From Cryptomeria japonica (lineage: Eukaryota; Streptophyta; Pinopsida; Cupressales; Cupressaceae): a stretch of DNA of 64,000 nt. Positions 35,982-46,699 of the stretch are shown piece by piece; position 1 is the first letter of the stretch, and each line of letters opens with the position of its first letter. A model generated the notes under the pieces. It had not been told where the DNA came from and did not search any database. It saw nothing but the letters and a program-made list of their open reading frames with translations. Where the stretch lies: positions 310,943,664-311,007,663 of the forward strand of contig NC_081414.1 in assembly GCF_030272615.1 (NCBI RefSeq), written 5' to 3'. Both the position numbers and the translations under genes were made by a program.

Positions 35982-37076
35982 ATGGAAAATTTGAGAAAAC
36001 AATTGGAAACAACTCTTGCAGACTATGATGCAGAAAAAGTGAAGAATATCAAACTTGAAGATGATCTAAAGGTTGCTTAGGATATTATTCAAGCACTTCA
36101 AGAAAATTTTACTATTGCAAGGAACAAGAGAAGAGAACTTTGTGAAAAAATGTAGAATGAGGAAAATGAAAAGGAAACTCTTAATGATTTGGTAAACAAG
36201 CTAAGACAAGAAATCAGTACAACAAAGAATGAGATGCAAGATATGACTATGAGATTTTGTAAAGAAATTGAAGAAAGAAAGAAGAATGAAGAAGACTTGG
36301 TTAGAAGACTAAATGATGCTGGAAATGAAAACACAAGACTCAGTCATGAAAATGATATGTTGAAGACAAATCTTATGCACACACAAAATGACAGAACTGA
36401 ACTCATAAGACAGAAATGAATCTTGGAGAGTGAACTAACTGCTGTAAATCAACACAAGGAGAAATTCAAGAAAATTTTAGAAGAACTTGGTGACATGCTG
36501 AAGAATCAGAAACCTAATGGTGATACAAATGGCCTTGGCTTTGAAATTGGTGAAAGCTCTGGTACTACAAACAATCATGATCATAGAAAACCGGTAAGAC
36601 AACCTACTGCTTACAAATTTAATGGTAAATGCTTTAACTATAACAAGTATGGTCATAGAGCAAACCAGTGTAGATCTAAAAATTATCAGAATGCTAATAC
36701 ACCCACCGGTCAATGTTCTAAATTCCACAAAGTTGGTCATAATTTAGAGAATTGCAGAATGAATGTAAGATGTTATATTTATGGAAGATTTGGACACTTA
36801 TCTAATCAACACAAAACACATACCGACATAGGATATGGGAAAGCTATTCAGAAGAACAATGTGACTTGTTACGCCTGTAACAAGATTGGACATATTGCTA
36901 AATTCTGTAGAAGAAAGTCCTCACCGACAAATAACAAAGGTTCGAGTTTGAAAGGTAAAGAAATGGTTGAAGAGGTAAAGCAAGAATTCTTAAAACAATG
37001 GATCCAAAAGTCAGATTTGAATGTTGATGGGAATACTCCTCCACTGGTAGAACAAAGTAACACTCCATCGACATGA
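35982..37076 (+). pseudogene. Element C gag: coiled coil plus four zinc knuckles
   Basis: One frame of 364 codons with only three stops (near 36078, 36153, 36417). The N-terminal 160 residues are a coiled coil (MENLRKQLETTLADYDAEK and following heptads). Then a G/T/S-rich linker and four CCHC-type knuckles: CFNYNKYGHRANQC, CSKFHKVGHNLENC, CYIYGRFGHLSNQH (fourth ligand lost) and CYACNKIGHIAKFC. It would bind and package element RNA. It is homologous to the gag at 1-949 but better preserved. It starts about 70 bases after the LTR, as is normal. Confidence 0.85.
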
Positions 37077-37400
37077 GACTCTTCATCTAACTGAAGAAAA
37101 ATCCTTTGGGGGTTTAGCAACAAAATAAAAAACTTGCTATTATTCCCTCGGTTGATGATAAGAAGTTGAAATTACTTCCATACTGGTAGATGAGTTAAGT
37201 TGTGACTTAACTGGCAGGCATTAAATGCGGTAGTTGGCGAAAATAACATTATAAAGCTAGTGTTTTGGCTCTTTTTTCCATTCACCGAGCATTCAAATCG
37301 TCGAGAGCATGAAAATTTTTGAGCAAAGGCATTCTAAGGGAAGAAGTGAAGCAATCCATCAAATCATTCATCCCTAAGGCAGATTGAGGTATTTATAGCT

Positions 37401-39457
37401 ATGGAATCTTCATCCACTCCTGAGTTTATTGCAAACCCTACTGTTGTTGAAGTTGTTAAGCACCCTAGACCCGTTTTCAAACTGGTTCCCAAAATTGCAA
37501 AGAAAGATGATAGCATAGGTGCATTTTCTCAAATCCCTAAAGGAGTAGTATATGCTAGAGACCCTAGGATGTATATACACTGTCATATTGATGAATTAGG
37601 TGATAATGAGATTAAGAACATATTTAAAACTGTGATTTGTGATGAATCCAGAAATGTCAAACCTGAACATAAGATAGTAGAAACCCTAGGTTTCACTGAA
37701 ATTCTTAGTATCCCGGATTTTCCCAAGGATATAATAAGGATTGTGTTAAGAAGAGTACATGGTGAATTTTTTTGGTTAGACTCTATTCATAAAATCACAA
37801 AAGAAGCAGTAAAAGCTATAACAGGGTTACCCTCCATCGGTAACAGACCAAACAAAACAAAAAAGATCTCAAATGACACAGTGACAAACCTTATTGGTGC
37901 AACATTTGATAAGAGATCTCTAAGGGTAAACAATGTGAAGGATATAAATGTCAGATTTATCAGTATGATCTTAGGTTATAAAGCTACACATGCAAATAGG
38001 TTAACTCAGTTTCTAGCCTATGTATCAAGAGTGCCTATGATATGGTAAATGATAATGCAAGGATAGACATATGTGAATGTCTTAAAGATGAGCTGATAGA
38101 CAATTTGGGAAAGATTAAAAGAGATAAGAAAGGAACATTCAGATTTGGAAAGTTACTTGTTTGTCTGATGTTGTACATAACCAAACAAGTACCCGGTATT
38201 GGTGCAAGAGATTTTGGTTTTGACATACCGGTAGGAAAACAACTGTTAGATCTATTGAACAATATGGGAGAGAACAGGGAGAAAAACATAAATGAGTATT
38301 TTCAAGCATTAAAGACTCAAATGAAGACTAGAGTAAGACTGTCACGCGCCATTGTGGATAAGTATCAAAAAGAAATCTATTTTGTGATCAAGAAAGATGA
38401 AATCTGGATGGAGGCAGTTATCCCTAGAACTATTTGGGTAACTGAAATGGGCTATGAAATAGATGACAACATCATAGAAACTTATGCAAAAGCCCTCCTT
38501 GAAGCTCCAAAGGAACTGGAAGAGAAAGTGTTTGGTAGTGCTGAAACAATAGAAAGTACTATTCAATCTAGGAAAAGGGTTAAGAAAGTTGAAGAAATAG
38601 TAAGAAAAGGAACCCAACAGGAAAAGGCAATCAAGGAAGATGTTTTGAGACAAACTGGTATAAGTGAAAGTGAGTTGGAAGCACCTCAACTGGAAACTCA
38701 TCTTTCAATGGTTGGAACTTCTTCTAAGAGTGATATACCTGCTGTATTTAAAAGGGTTGAAAGGAAAAGAAAACCCTCACCAGTACCTTCTCCTACATCA
38801 AAAAGGACAAGATAGAAGCAACAGGCAGTAAGGCCTCCAGCGAAGAAAATGACTCCTAAGAAGAAGAAGGTGAAACTGACTATTGCTCCTCTCGACAAAC
38901 TTCTTAGTGAAATAACAAAGGATGGTAAGCTGAAGAACATCAATAAAATATACAACACACTATCAGCTAATGATAAGGAAAGCATAGAAAATAGTGTAAT
39001 TCTACACTTAGATATATATAAGAAATTTTTGATGCAAATTGTTGATGAAATTCCAAATGACTTGTATAGGAGATTAGAAGCTAGAAGATTAGCCATTGTT
39101 GAATTGGATAAAAAGATTAAGATTGAAAAACTACTGGCAGTGCATCTAGTTAACTCACCTGATGAAATAGACAAATAGGGAATAAAGGATAATGCAAAGG
39201 ACTTAAAATGCAGACTTAGTCCAAGACTAGAGTATCTTATTTCCTTGAGAAAAGAAATATCTGAAGCTCTGGTTCCCAGACTGAAGACACCAGAAGAGAA
39301 AATGCACACACTCACCAATACAGTACAAAGAACACAAGAGGAAATAAAAGATAGCAAAACTTTCAGCAATGGCATAAATTTAGTTTTGACAGATATCTTT
39401 CAGATTGTAACCCACCGGTTACAAGAATCCAGGCAGGACTCCACTGACACCGAATGA
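37401..39457 (+). pseudogene. Element C second ORF, unknown protein (about 685 codons)
   Basis: Starts MESSSTPEFIANPTVVEVVK. A frameshift near 38040 joins two long open stretches; stops at 38813 and 39176 follow, then the C-terminal piece. The N-terminal half is globular: GVVYARDPRMYIHCHIDELG, VETLGFTEILSIPDFPKDII, GEFFWLDSIHKITKEAVKAI, TGLPSIGNRPNKTKK, VRFISMILGYKATHANRLTQ, FGKLLVCLMLYITKQVPGIG. The C-terminal half is basic with KRKPSPVPSPTSKRTR and KKMTPKKKKVKLT, likely nuclear-localisation type, then helices. The position (between gag and 3' LTR, where pol should be) and the W-x-x-x-I-x-x-I-T-x-E-A-V-x-x-I-x-G-L-P style recall the putative plant transposon proteins found in pol-less plant elements. 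Function unknown. Confidence 0.65.
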
Positions 39458-39647
39458 CAACCTTTGTCATTGATGTCAAAGGGGGAGTAGTGGGATGAGA
39501 AAAATTATCAGAAGAAAGGACATCATCTGCTCAGGGGGAGCACACATTTTTTAGCATACAGTTTTGGTAAGACAATTTTGGCAGACTATTTTTGGATATC
39601 ATTTTGGACACCTTTTGATTTTTCTCATGAGTGTTGCCATCAATGCC

Positions 39648-39659
39648 AAAGGGGGAGAT
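39648..39659 (+). other. Element C polypurine tract
   Basis: AAAGGGGGAGAT directly before the 3' LTR primes plus-strand synthesis. A second similar tract (GTCAAAGGGGGAGTAG) lies near 39478, as in element D near 54828. Confidence 0.85.
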
Positions 39660-40429
39660 TGTTGGCAAATGCACACTCCAATGAGAAATTGTAGGTGATT
39701 GAAGGTTTTGTCATTGATGGTAGCCTTGCAATCATATGATACCGGCAAGACAAATATACTGGCACTGACACCGATAGACTCTACACCGGCACACAGAACA
39801 TCGACAGTGAAAGGAAGGATACCAACACCTTGGTCGACTTCAGTTTTGTTTGAAATATATTTTGTAATTAATTGTAAAATTATTGTAAGCCGACATGGCG
39901 AGTTGTAAATATGACTCATATATGTATGAGATCATTTTGTAATAGGAAATATGTGAAAGAGGATGCGAGATAAGCAAACCTAATATGAGAAATATTGGTT
40001 AAGGATTTATGTTGCAGCAAAGCTTAAACTGGTACTGAATCTGGCATAGCAGTACAAGACATTGGATTAGTATAATCCATTTTTGTAAGTCAGTGTGACT
40101 TCTTTTGTAATTGAGCAGTGAGCTCTAGGCACTTGGCCTTCCTGCATGTGCAGGCCCCTATTGTAAGAGTAATATTCCCTTATTGGCCAGTAAGCGAATA
40201 TTGTGGGTCACAAATCCCACCGAGGTTTTTCCCACACCGGGTTTCCTTGTTAAAATACCGTGTTATGGTGTGCTTCTCATGTGGTTACTGTTATTCTTGT
40301 TTACTGCATTATTTCTAGTTTACTGGTACACAGTATTAATATGCTTTTCATGTTTTAAGTCAAGTAAATTTATTAACCAGTTAGATACTGATTCACCCCC
40401 CCCTCTCAGTATCTTTGGAAATCCTAACA
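39660..40429 (+). repeat. Element C 3' LTR (770 bp)
   Basis: TGTTGGCAAATGC... to ...AATCCTAACA, the intact-ended partner of 35125-35910. CATTGATGG at 39712-39720 is the inverse of CCATCAATG at 39637-39645 on the other side of the polypurine tract. Confidence 0.93.
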
Positions 40430-40533
40430 GCCTTCATGACCAAATCCAAAATTATGTAGGAAAACAAACTCCAACTAACAAACTAGATCTCTTAAAAGAT
40501 GGATAGGGAATTGCAGTAGTGGCTCTGATACCA

Positions 40534-40875
40534 TATTGGAGTTGAATGCTCAACCCCACAACTCTGAAGATCACCTGTAATCAAACACGTATCATGAAGC
40601 AAGAGAGAAGCAAATAGCTATGGAGGCCAAAAGATGACTGATCCAAAATATAAATCATATTGATTATCCAATGACTGAATGAATAATTACAAAGGGATCA
40701 ATCATTATAAAAGGAGATCAAAACCTAAAAGTAAAAACCCTAGAATGAGTAATTAATAATGAATTAATTATTAATGTGCCTAAGTTTAGCTTAAGTGAAA
40801 ATAAAGTAATAGGTGACTTAATTATTAAATCAATATGATTTAATTAATTAAGTAAATAACCTTATTACTCCAACA
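40534..40875 (-). repeat. Element B 5' LTR
   Basis: Counterpart of 32079-32420, the same 342-base length, with the primer-binding site touching its end at 40533. CTTCA follows at 40876-40880. Confidence 0.92.
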
Positions 40876-41104
40876 CTTCATTCCTTCCTTTTTTAGCAAT
40901 TTATTTTTATTTTTATGCATTGCATCTCTCACTTTTGGAGAGGGTTTTTTTCCCATGTGGTTTTTCTCCTTTTCCCCATTTAGAGAGATATCATTGCATT
41001 GCTTTGTACAAGGGTACCTAATCAGATCTTTTGTTGCTAGGACCCATTTCTACATTCATGCATTTAGATTTTTTCTACTCACACTAAGTTTCACTAAGGG
41101 AGGG

Positions 41105-41440
41105 TGTTAGAGCCTATTTAGTTATTAGTTGATTTTTCAGTTATGTTTTTTTTGCTTAAGTTCACCTAGGAGTGCTTGCTTTAAATTCAACTTTTGTGCA
41201 TCTAGTTGAGCTTTATTGAGAGTTGAGTTTTATTTAGCTCCTCATGCTTGCATTTTAGTTCTCCTAAATTTAGCTCCGTGCTTTCTTTACAAGCACCTCA
41301 TTGTACAATTACAATTCATATTGCAATTTTGTATTCTTTTCTTTTGAGAAATGTAGCATTCTTTTATGCAACTCTCATTTATGGAAGGTGGTTTTGTTTG
41401 TCATTTGATCTTGTAGGTGCTTGTGTTGCAAAATTCAACA
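41105..41440 (+). repeat. Element A 3' LTR
   Basis: TGTTAGAGCC... to ...AAATTCAACA, preceded by the purine run AAGGGAGGG. It matches 29973-30292 with about 16 extra bases. Confidence 0.85.
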
Positions 41441-41985
41441 CATTCTTGGCAAAAATAAAATATCTTCAAATATCCTCATATAGTTGCACAATATATGCAT
41501 TTACAACATTCCACTTTTAGAAAAGACATTTTAGAAAAAATGAATGAATGTTATTGACTACTAGTGTAGATATAAATGGCAACATAGAGGGCCAACACAT
41601 GTATATGAATTCTTATGACCACACATATCACTAGACATAGATAAAATTGATTGGTCAAATGACGAACAAAAGAAAATTTTAGAAGAATATCTCAATTCCA
41701 CTATTCTTGCATGGAATCCTAGGGAGGATACACATTAAAGAAACATACAAGTATGTTCATATTTTGGATATAGATACTTTAAAAATTGAAAAATAATCAA
41801 CATGTTTTGCATTCAATCCATAATTTAACTTCACATCCATGTTTAAAAAATACTAGGCAAATTATGCAAACAATTTTTGACGATGATTATAAATAGATAG
41901 TCAACATAGTAGAAAGGAAAACAATGTGCATAGAAGGAGCATGTTTATGCAAAAAAAAGAAGGAAAAAATACTTGTAGGTATATA
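41441..41985 (+). pseudogene. Helitron Rep (HUH endonuclease) region
   Basis: Continues the protein left at 29972: NPHIVAQYMHLQHSTFRKDI then LEKMNECY, followed (new frame) by RYKWQHRGPTHVYEFL, which aligns with the Rep motif WQ-R-G-x-x-H-x-H of Helitrons. The second His of the HUH pair is Tyr here. Next come WSNDEQKKILEEYLNSTILA, HPCLKNTRQIMQ and VERKTMCIEGACLCKKKK (the C-x-x-x-x-C-x-x-K zinc-like region). It would nick and join single-stranded DNA during rolling-circle transposition; it is inactive by stops and by the lost His. Confidence 0.8.
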
Positions 41986-43339
41986 TGTCTCTTAAATCTA
42001 TAATTTCATGATACAAATAATCATTATCGTAGTCATTAACATCATATAACTCTATGTTAGTTATGAAACATTTAGGTATAATGCTCCATGGCTAATAAAT
42101 TTATAAATCCCAAAAATTCATTAAGATTTACAAACCAGATACAAGAATTTTGAACATACAAAAAATGGGATAGACTTAACACACACAATTGATATATATT
42201 ACAACTTTGGAGGGAAAACATAGATTGGCAACCTGTTCTTTCAAAACATCCTGTTGACTCTTAAATTTGCATTAAATGCTAACAACCTTGTGGGAAATTT
42301 AGTGATGGGGGACCTTTTGCACAAGACTCACTGAATGATCTCTGGGTTTGAGAAGCCAACTCTTCATATAATTGGGGGAGAAAAGGGAAAGAGGAAAACT
42401 TAAAACAAGCTACACTAGTTGGGTGATACACCAGAATATTTTGAAAATACTAACAACATATGAAACCCAGATACATGTAGCTTTAAAGCTCATTCAACAA
42501 TCTACATGCTCAAAACTATTTGAGAGGATAATTCAATAAAAACTCATTCAACATAATATGACATTAACCATTCATCCAACGGATAACAAGTCCTAAAACA
42601 TAGTTTAATCCATGGAGTCTCACACCACATATCATAGAAGCTATCAAATTTGAAAACAACACAGAAATCAGTCTATTAAGCTTCAAATAAAACAATCACA
42701 AGGGCCATAGGCACAATCTGACATGTCTATCATTCACCAAATTTAATTAACATAAAGGCTTCTTCAATGAGCCAAAGTATTAAAATCTGTCTAAGTCTAA
42801 ACCCCTTAAAAAGAAGAAAAAGAAGGCATATATAGATCCCCAAGCTCTTAACAAACAATACAAAATATCAGCAAAATCCTAGCAACCGCTTCTGATAGGA
42901 ATCTCCCAGTGTGGCACTCCACGAGACGCTACCCAACGAAAATGGCCTTCAAAGTTGTTACCTCAACCGCATCATGGCGACCCCTATACCTGCCAAACAA
43001 GAAAATCATGATGCAAACCGCATTCTAGTTCACGAACCACCATGGAATACATGCGATGACTCGGGGGAGACCCAAAGTTGAGCATGAAAAGAGGACTGGA
43101 TTGTGCAACGCGGGGGCACCAAGTGTCATTGCCTTTACACAGGGGATGGTGGGGCTGATAAACACACACTGAGAAAAAGACTTGATCCATGTGACAACTC
43201 TGTGTTCTCTCAATACTAGGTGAGAAAAGCGAGCCGCTCAGACAACACCGAGACACCACTTGGCACGCGTATTGACGAACAAGAAAGCGGGCCGAAAATC
43301 AAAAGAAGACGCTGCCACTATACCAAAATGCCACCTGCG
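41986..43339. mobile_element. Unknown insertion (about 1.35 kb) in the Rep region
   Basis: The Rep frame stops after CLCKKKKEK and returns at about 43340 with NNHKILLTHLIIKYIAKYAT. The stretch between has no match I recognise. Its right 450 bases (42880-43330) are noticeably richer in G+C than the rest and hold a 91-codon minus-strand ORF (42984-43259) of unknown nature. Ends and target duplication could not be fixed. Confidence 0.5.
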
Positions 43340-44345
43340 AATAATCACAAAATACTATTAACACATCTTATCATTAAATATATTGCAAAGTATGCAACAA
43401 AAGTAGAAAGAAGCTCTGAAACCTACCAACAAATATTGTTATGATCTGCAAATGTTGAAAATCCAAATGATTTAGATTCCAAAGCTTATACAAATATTTT
43501 AATTAAGACTATCAAAGAGAAAGACATTAGAGCACAAGAGACAAGTCGTGTTCTATTAAACTACCAATTGTAGAAAATAGTAGAAGATTTATTAATCTAA
43601 ATGTGTCAATTAAATTTTTCAAACATGTAATACAAAATGAAGAAAACACTAATGAAGAACACACAACTTCTTTCATTGATGCATACAAATGTAGGGCAAT
43701 TGCTATGGAAGTGATCTCATTAATTACTGCTACAAAATATGGGATATATAATGCTCAAAGAAAAGGACCAAATAAATGGAACCTAAAAAAAAAAGTATTG
43801 TAAGAGTGTTTCCAAGATTTACATCTATTCCTACACGTAATACAAATAAATGGGCAAACTTTTGTTTCTTAGAATTACTGCTTTGCAAACTTTTTCACAA
43901 CATTGAAAAGGACACATATCATGTCAATGATACAATAGTATTTAATTGGGAAAATTTTATTTATAATCCAAGGCATGTGCAACAAACAATAGAGAATGAA
44001 AATGTTGAAAACAATGAAGACTCTAAAAACAAAGAAAATGAGATGCTAGAAGAAGCTACAATAGAAAATGAATGTGAAATTATATCAAGACTTCATCATG
44101 GTCAGATCATGAAATTGTTTTAGAGAAAGATATGCTTGGAAGAAGAGATATAGAGAAAAAAAAGAAAATTGGTCTATTGAATTCCAAGGTGAACAATATA
44201 CAAATGAAGCTATCAATTTCGTTAGTACTATGACAACTATTGGTTGTCTCATACACAATGACATTCCATGGTTCGTAAACTATGGTAACCTTAACAAAAA
44301 ACAAGAATAAAAAATTAATTTTATAATTTCACACTATCATAGCAT
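43340..44345 (+). pseudogene. Helitron Rep C-terminus and start of helicase
   Basis: IIKYIAKYATKVERSSETYQ and KDIRAQETSRVLLNYQL match the conserved Y-I-A-K-Y-x-x-K active-site (Tyr) region and the R-D-x-S-A-Q-E motif of plant Helitrons. Then HTTSFIDAYKCRAIAMEVIS, VRVFPRFTSIPTRNTNKWAN, FCFLELLLCKLFH and ENFIYNPRHVQQTIENEN. It ends near LNKKQE just before the helicase Walker A, where a solo LTR is inserted. Several frameshifts. Confidence 0.82.
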
Positions 44346-45065
44346 TGTTGGGAAAATAGGTGTTGTACACCTTGCATAATAATGTTTATAATTGTAATAT
44401 TTGTTTATTAAGTGAGTTTCCCATGGACATGTAATGCAATATTTATTTAATTGATGTTGCACATGGACTTGTAACATGTAGAGATTCCTTGGGAATATTC
44501 TCGGGACCACTTGATGAATTGTATTGTAACATTAGGATATTATATTATATTTATTTAATATTGGGGAAAGTAATTTAATAAATTACCCAATATTAGATGT
44601 GGGGTCAATGGGGTAGTTAGTCCATGGTATTTGCACATGGTTTTATAACACAGTTTTGATGTAATACCACTTGGTGGTTTTGTGGGAGCTTGTGTTTATA
44701 AAAGAAACCACAAGGGTAGTTATTTGGGTTAGAGAGTCAGTTAGCCAGGATAGAATTTGTGGAGGTTGGAAGCATGGTAGGGATGTGTGGATACATGCTT
44801 GTTCACGTGGATTTCTTGTTGTTGGCTAGGCTTTCAGAGGCTTTCATAGTTGTATTGTAATGCTGCATTGGTGAATAATAATGGTGATGGATGCTTTTCG
44901 AGATTGGGTTTTTCCCTCATGAGGGTTTTCCCAAGGTATATCTAGTGTCATCTTTGATGGGTAAGATGTCTACTCTTTGCACATGGATTCTATGTGATTA
45001 TTTAGTTGAAATCTAAATTGGGTTAGGTGGAAATTGTCATAAAGTTGGCTGCAAGTTTCCTTACA
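44346..45065 (+). mobile_element. Solo LTR (720 bp), target duplication AGCAT
   Basis: TGTTGGGAAAATAGGTG... to ...GTTTCCTTACA, with AGCAT at 44341-44345 and 45066-45070. A TATA box (TTTATAAAAGAAACC near 44696) supports plus orientation. No internal sequence adjoins. It belongs to no other LTR group seen here. Confidence 0.92.
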
Positions 45066-45900
45066 AGCATTGCAAATGAATGTTCATTGCTTAATATAAT
45101 ACAAGGAACATGTAAATCTCATGTGATGGGTACTATAAATCAAGCACTTTAAAATGCTTCAATACCAAATCAATGTCCCCTACTTCTACTCACACCAAAT
45201 AGAGGTGCGACTTTCAACATTGGAGCATCAAAAATTAATGCCAAATTAGGAATCCCAATAAGAGATTTTAAAGAGCTTGATGGAACAAGATTGATGAGCT
45301 TCCAAGAATAAATGACACATGTTAGATACATATCGATCGATGAGATGAGCCTTATCAATGAAAAAAATGTGAATGAAAGCTTTGCAAGTATACCATCCAA
45401 TCAAGCTATTGATATTGAATTCTTTTTGAGTTCATAATTTTTTCCACGAATATATCAATTTAATATCTATAATATACAAATTCACATACTTAGTCATCCA
45501 AACCTATTTTTTAGGAATATCTATCATTTTTCTTGGGGATCTTAGACAATTACCACTAGTTAATGATAAACCACCATATCAAAGCAAAGTTACTATGGGA
45601 AGAATTCAAAATTATTATTATTTTAGATCATTTTTTAGGCAAGATGGACAAAATAGTGAGCAACAATTATTTTTCAAATTCTAACAAATATAAGGGATGC
45701 AAAACCCGCCAAAGATGATTGGATGTTGTTAATGACACATTCTAATATGGCAATTGATGGACCAAGCAACCAAGATCTTGAAAACGATGTACATTTATTT
45801 GCAACAAATGATAATGTTCACAACCATAAGAATAAAAAAGTTCTATACTCATCGCAAAATCCAATAGCACATAGCATGTCCACAAGAATAAGAACTATTA
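45066..45900 (+). pseudogene. Helitron PIF1-type helicase, N-terminal half
   Basis: QGTCKSHVMGTINQALKNAS corresponds to the Walker A segment (canonical GTGKS, here GTCKS), followed by NQCPLLLLTP, the GATFNIGASKINAKLGIPIR block, ELDGTRLMSFQE, and the Walker B-like RYISIDEMS. Further on: GDLRQLP-like remains near 45540, SFFRQDGQNSEQQLF near 45630, and MTHSNMAIDGPSNQDLENDV then HLFATNDNVHNHKNKKVL. It would unwind DNA during Helitron rolling-circle movement. It is cut near 45900 by the fold-back element. Confidence 0.85.
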
Positions 45901-45905
45901 ATTTT

Positions 45906-46686
45906 ATGATATTTCTATCAGGAATTAACTATGTAGTTTTTGAGTCAAATTCAATGACCCATGTTTCATGAATAGTGGTTCACAAGAACCCATCTCTCAT
46001 GAAAATGAATAGCCCACTTATCACTCATTGCATCTAGGTGATGCTCACAGAGGTGAAGCAATGGGCCTTCTCGGGAGGTCACCCATCCCAGAACTACTCC
46101 AACTCAAGGGCACTTAACCAGGAAGTTTCCTCCAAGATTAAACACACTTAGTTTTCAAGCCCATTTGTAAAACCTTCAACAAGTGTTGTACCTTATTAAC
46201 CATTCATAATAGAGCCCCTTTTCAAAACCTTCAACAAGATGGGTTCTTGTGAACCACTACTCATGAAACTGGGTCATTGAGTTTGACTCAATAAATACAT
46301 AGTTAAATCCTGATAGCAATATCATAATTTTTTTTTTGTCGAAATACCTCCTACTTATCAATTGATGAGCTAAAGGGGCTCTACAATGAATTTTCCATAA
46401 GGCAAAACACTTATCAAGGTTTTGCAAATGGGGTTGCAAACTAAGTGTGTTTAACCTTGGAGGAAACTTTATGGTTAAGTGCACTAGAGTTGGAGTAAAA
46501 CTGGGATGGGTGACCTCCCGAGAAGGCCCAATTCTTTACCTATGTGAGTATCACCTACATGCAATGAGTGCTAAGTGGACAATTCATTCTCATGAGAGAT
46601 GGGTTCTTGTGAACCACTACTCATGAAATATGGGTCATTGAGTTTGACTTAAAAACTAAATAGTTAAATCCTAATAGAAATATCAT
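45906..46686. mobile_element. Fold-back element with 5S-rRNA-like sequence in both arms
   Basis: Positions 45906-46184 and 46408-46686 are inverted copies of about 279 bases with scattered mismatches. Each arm holds a 5S-rRNA-like block: minus strand at 46057-46125, plus strand at 46470-46533, the latter with GGTTAAGTGCACTAGAG and GGGATGGGTGACCTCCCGAG, covering the region of the 5S internal promoter (box A to box C). A third partial copy of the arm end lies at 46228-46330. No ORF. It splits the helicase gene. Confidence 0.85.
46470..46533 (+). repeat. 5S-rRNA-derived segment, plus-strand copy
   Basis: Close to plant 5S rRNA positions from about 48 to 110 with changes: the box C stretch GATGGGTGACCTCCC is intact and is followed by GAGAAGGCCC where 5S has GGGAAGTCC. 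The 5' third of 5S is absent, so this is not a 5S gene. Confidence 0.85.
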
Positions 46687-46699
46687 AATTTGATTTGTT

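Larger units (their letters stand above)
35125..40429 (+). mobile_element. LTR element C: gag plus an unknown ORF, no pol; near-perfect target duplication
   Basis: LTRs at 35125-35910 and 39660-40429, primer-binding site TGGTATCAAAGC at 35913, polypurine tract AAAGGGGGAGAT at 39648-39659. Flanks ACCTT (35120-35124) and GCCTT (40430-40434) differ at one base. Inside are a zinc-knuckle gag (35982-37076) and a second ORF (37401-39457); protease, RT, RNase H and integrase are absent. Its cis signals match copia element D (38 identical bases at 39630-39667 and 54974-55011), so it was probably mobilised in trans. Confidence 0.9.
32079..40875 (-). mobile_element. LTR element B, minus strand, non-autonomous, target duplication CTTCA
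   Basis: Two 342-base LTRs (32079-32420 and 40534-40875) differ by few substitutions. CTTCA flanks the element at 32074-32078 and 40876-40880. On the minus strand the primer-binding site TGGTATCAGAGC (40522-40533) directly follows the upstream LTR, and the polypurine tract TAAGGGGGGA (32421-32430) precedes the downstream one. The internal part, once C is removed, is about 2.8 kb of minus-strand sequence with no gag or pol; its ORFs look random. This is a typical large non-coding retrotransposon derivative. Confidence 0.92.
29973..41440 (+). mobile_element. LTR element A, non-autonomous, hosts nested elements B and C
   Basis: LTRs at 29973-30292 and 41105-41440, primer-binding site at 30293 (TGGTATCGAAG) and polypurine tract AAGGGAGGG before 41105. 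Without the nested B the internal part is about 2 kb and codes for nothing recognisable. The flanks CATGT and CATTC agree at only three of five bases, so the exact left end could be off by a few bases. Confidence 0.8.

Noticed and set aside
42984-43259. Minus-strand 91-codon ORF as a real gene
   Set aside because: No recognisable domain, composition typical of random GC-richer DNA, and not supported by a second frame or neighbour.
46057-46533. Functional 5S rRNA genes
   Set aside because: Only the middle and 3' part of 5S is present, with many changes, inside inverted arms; no complete 120-base gene.
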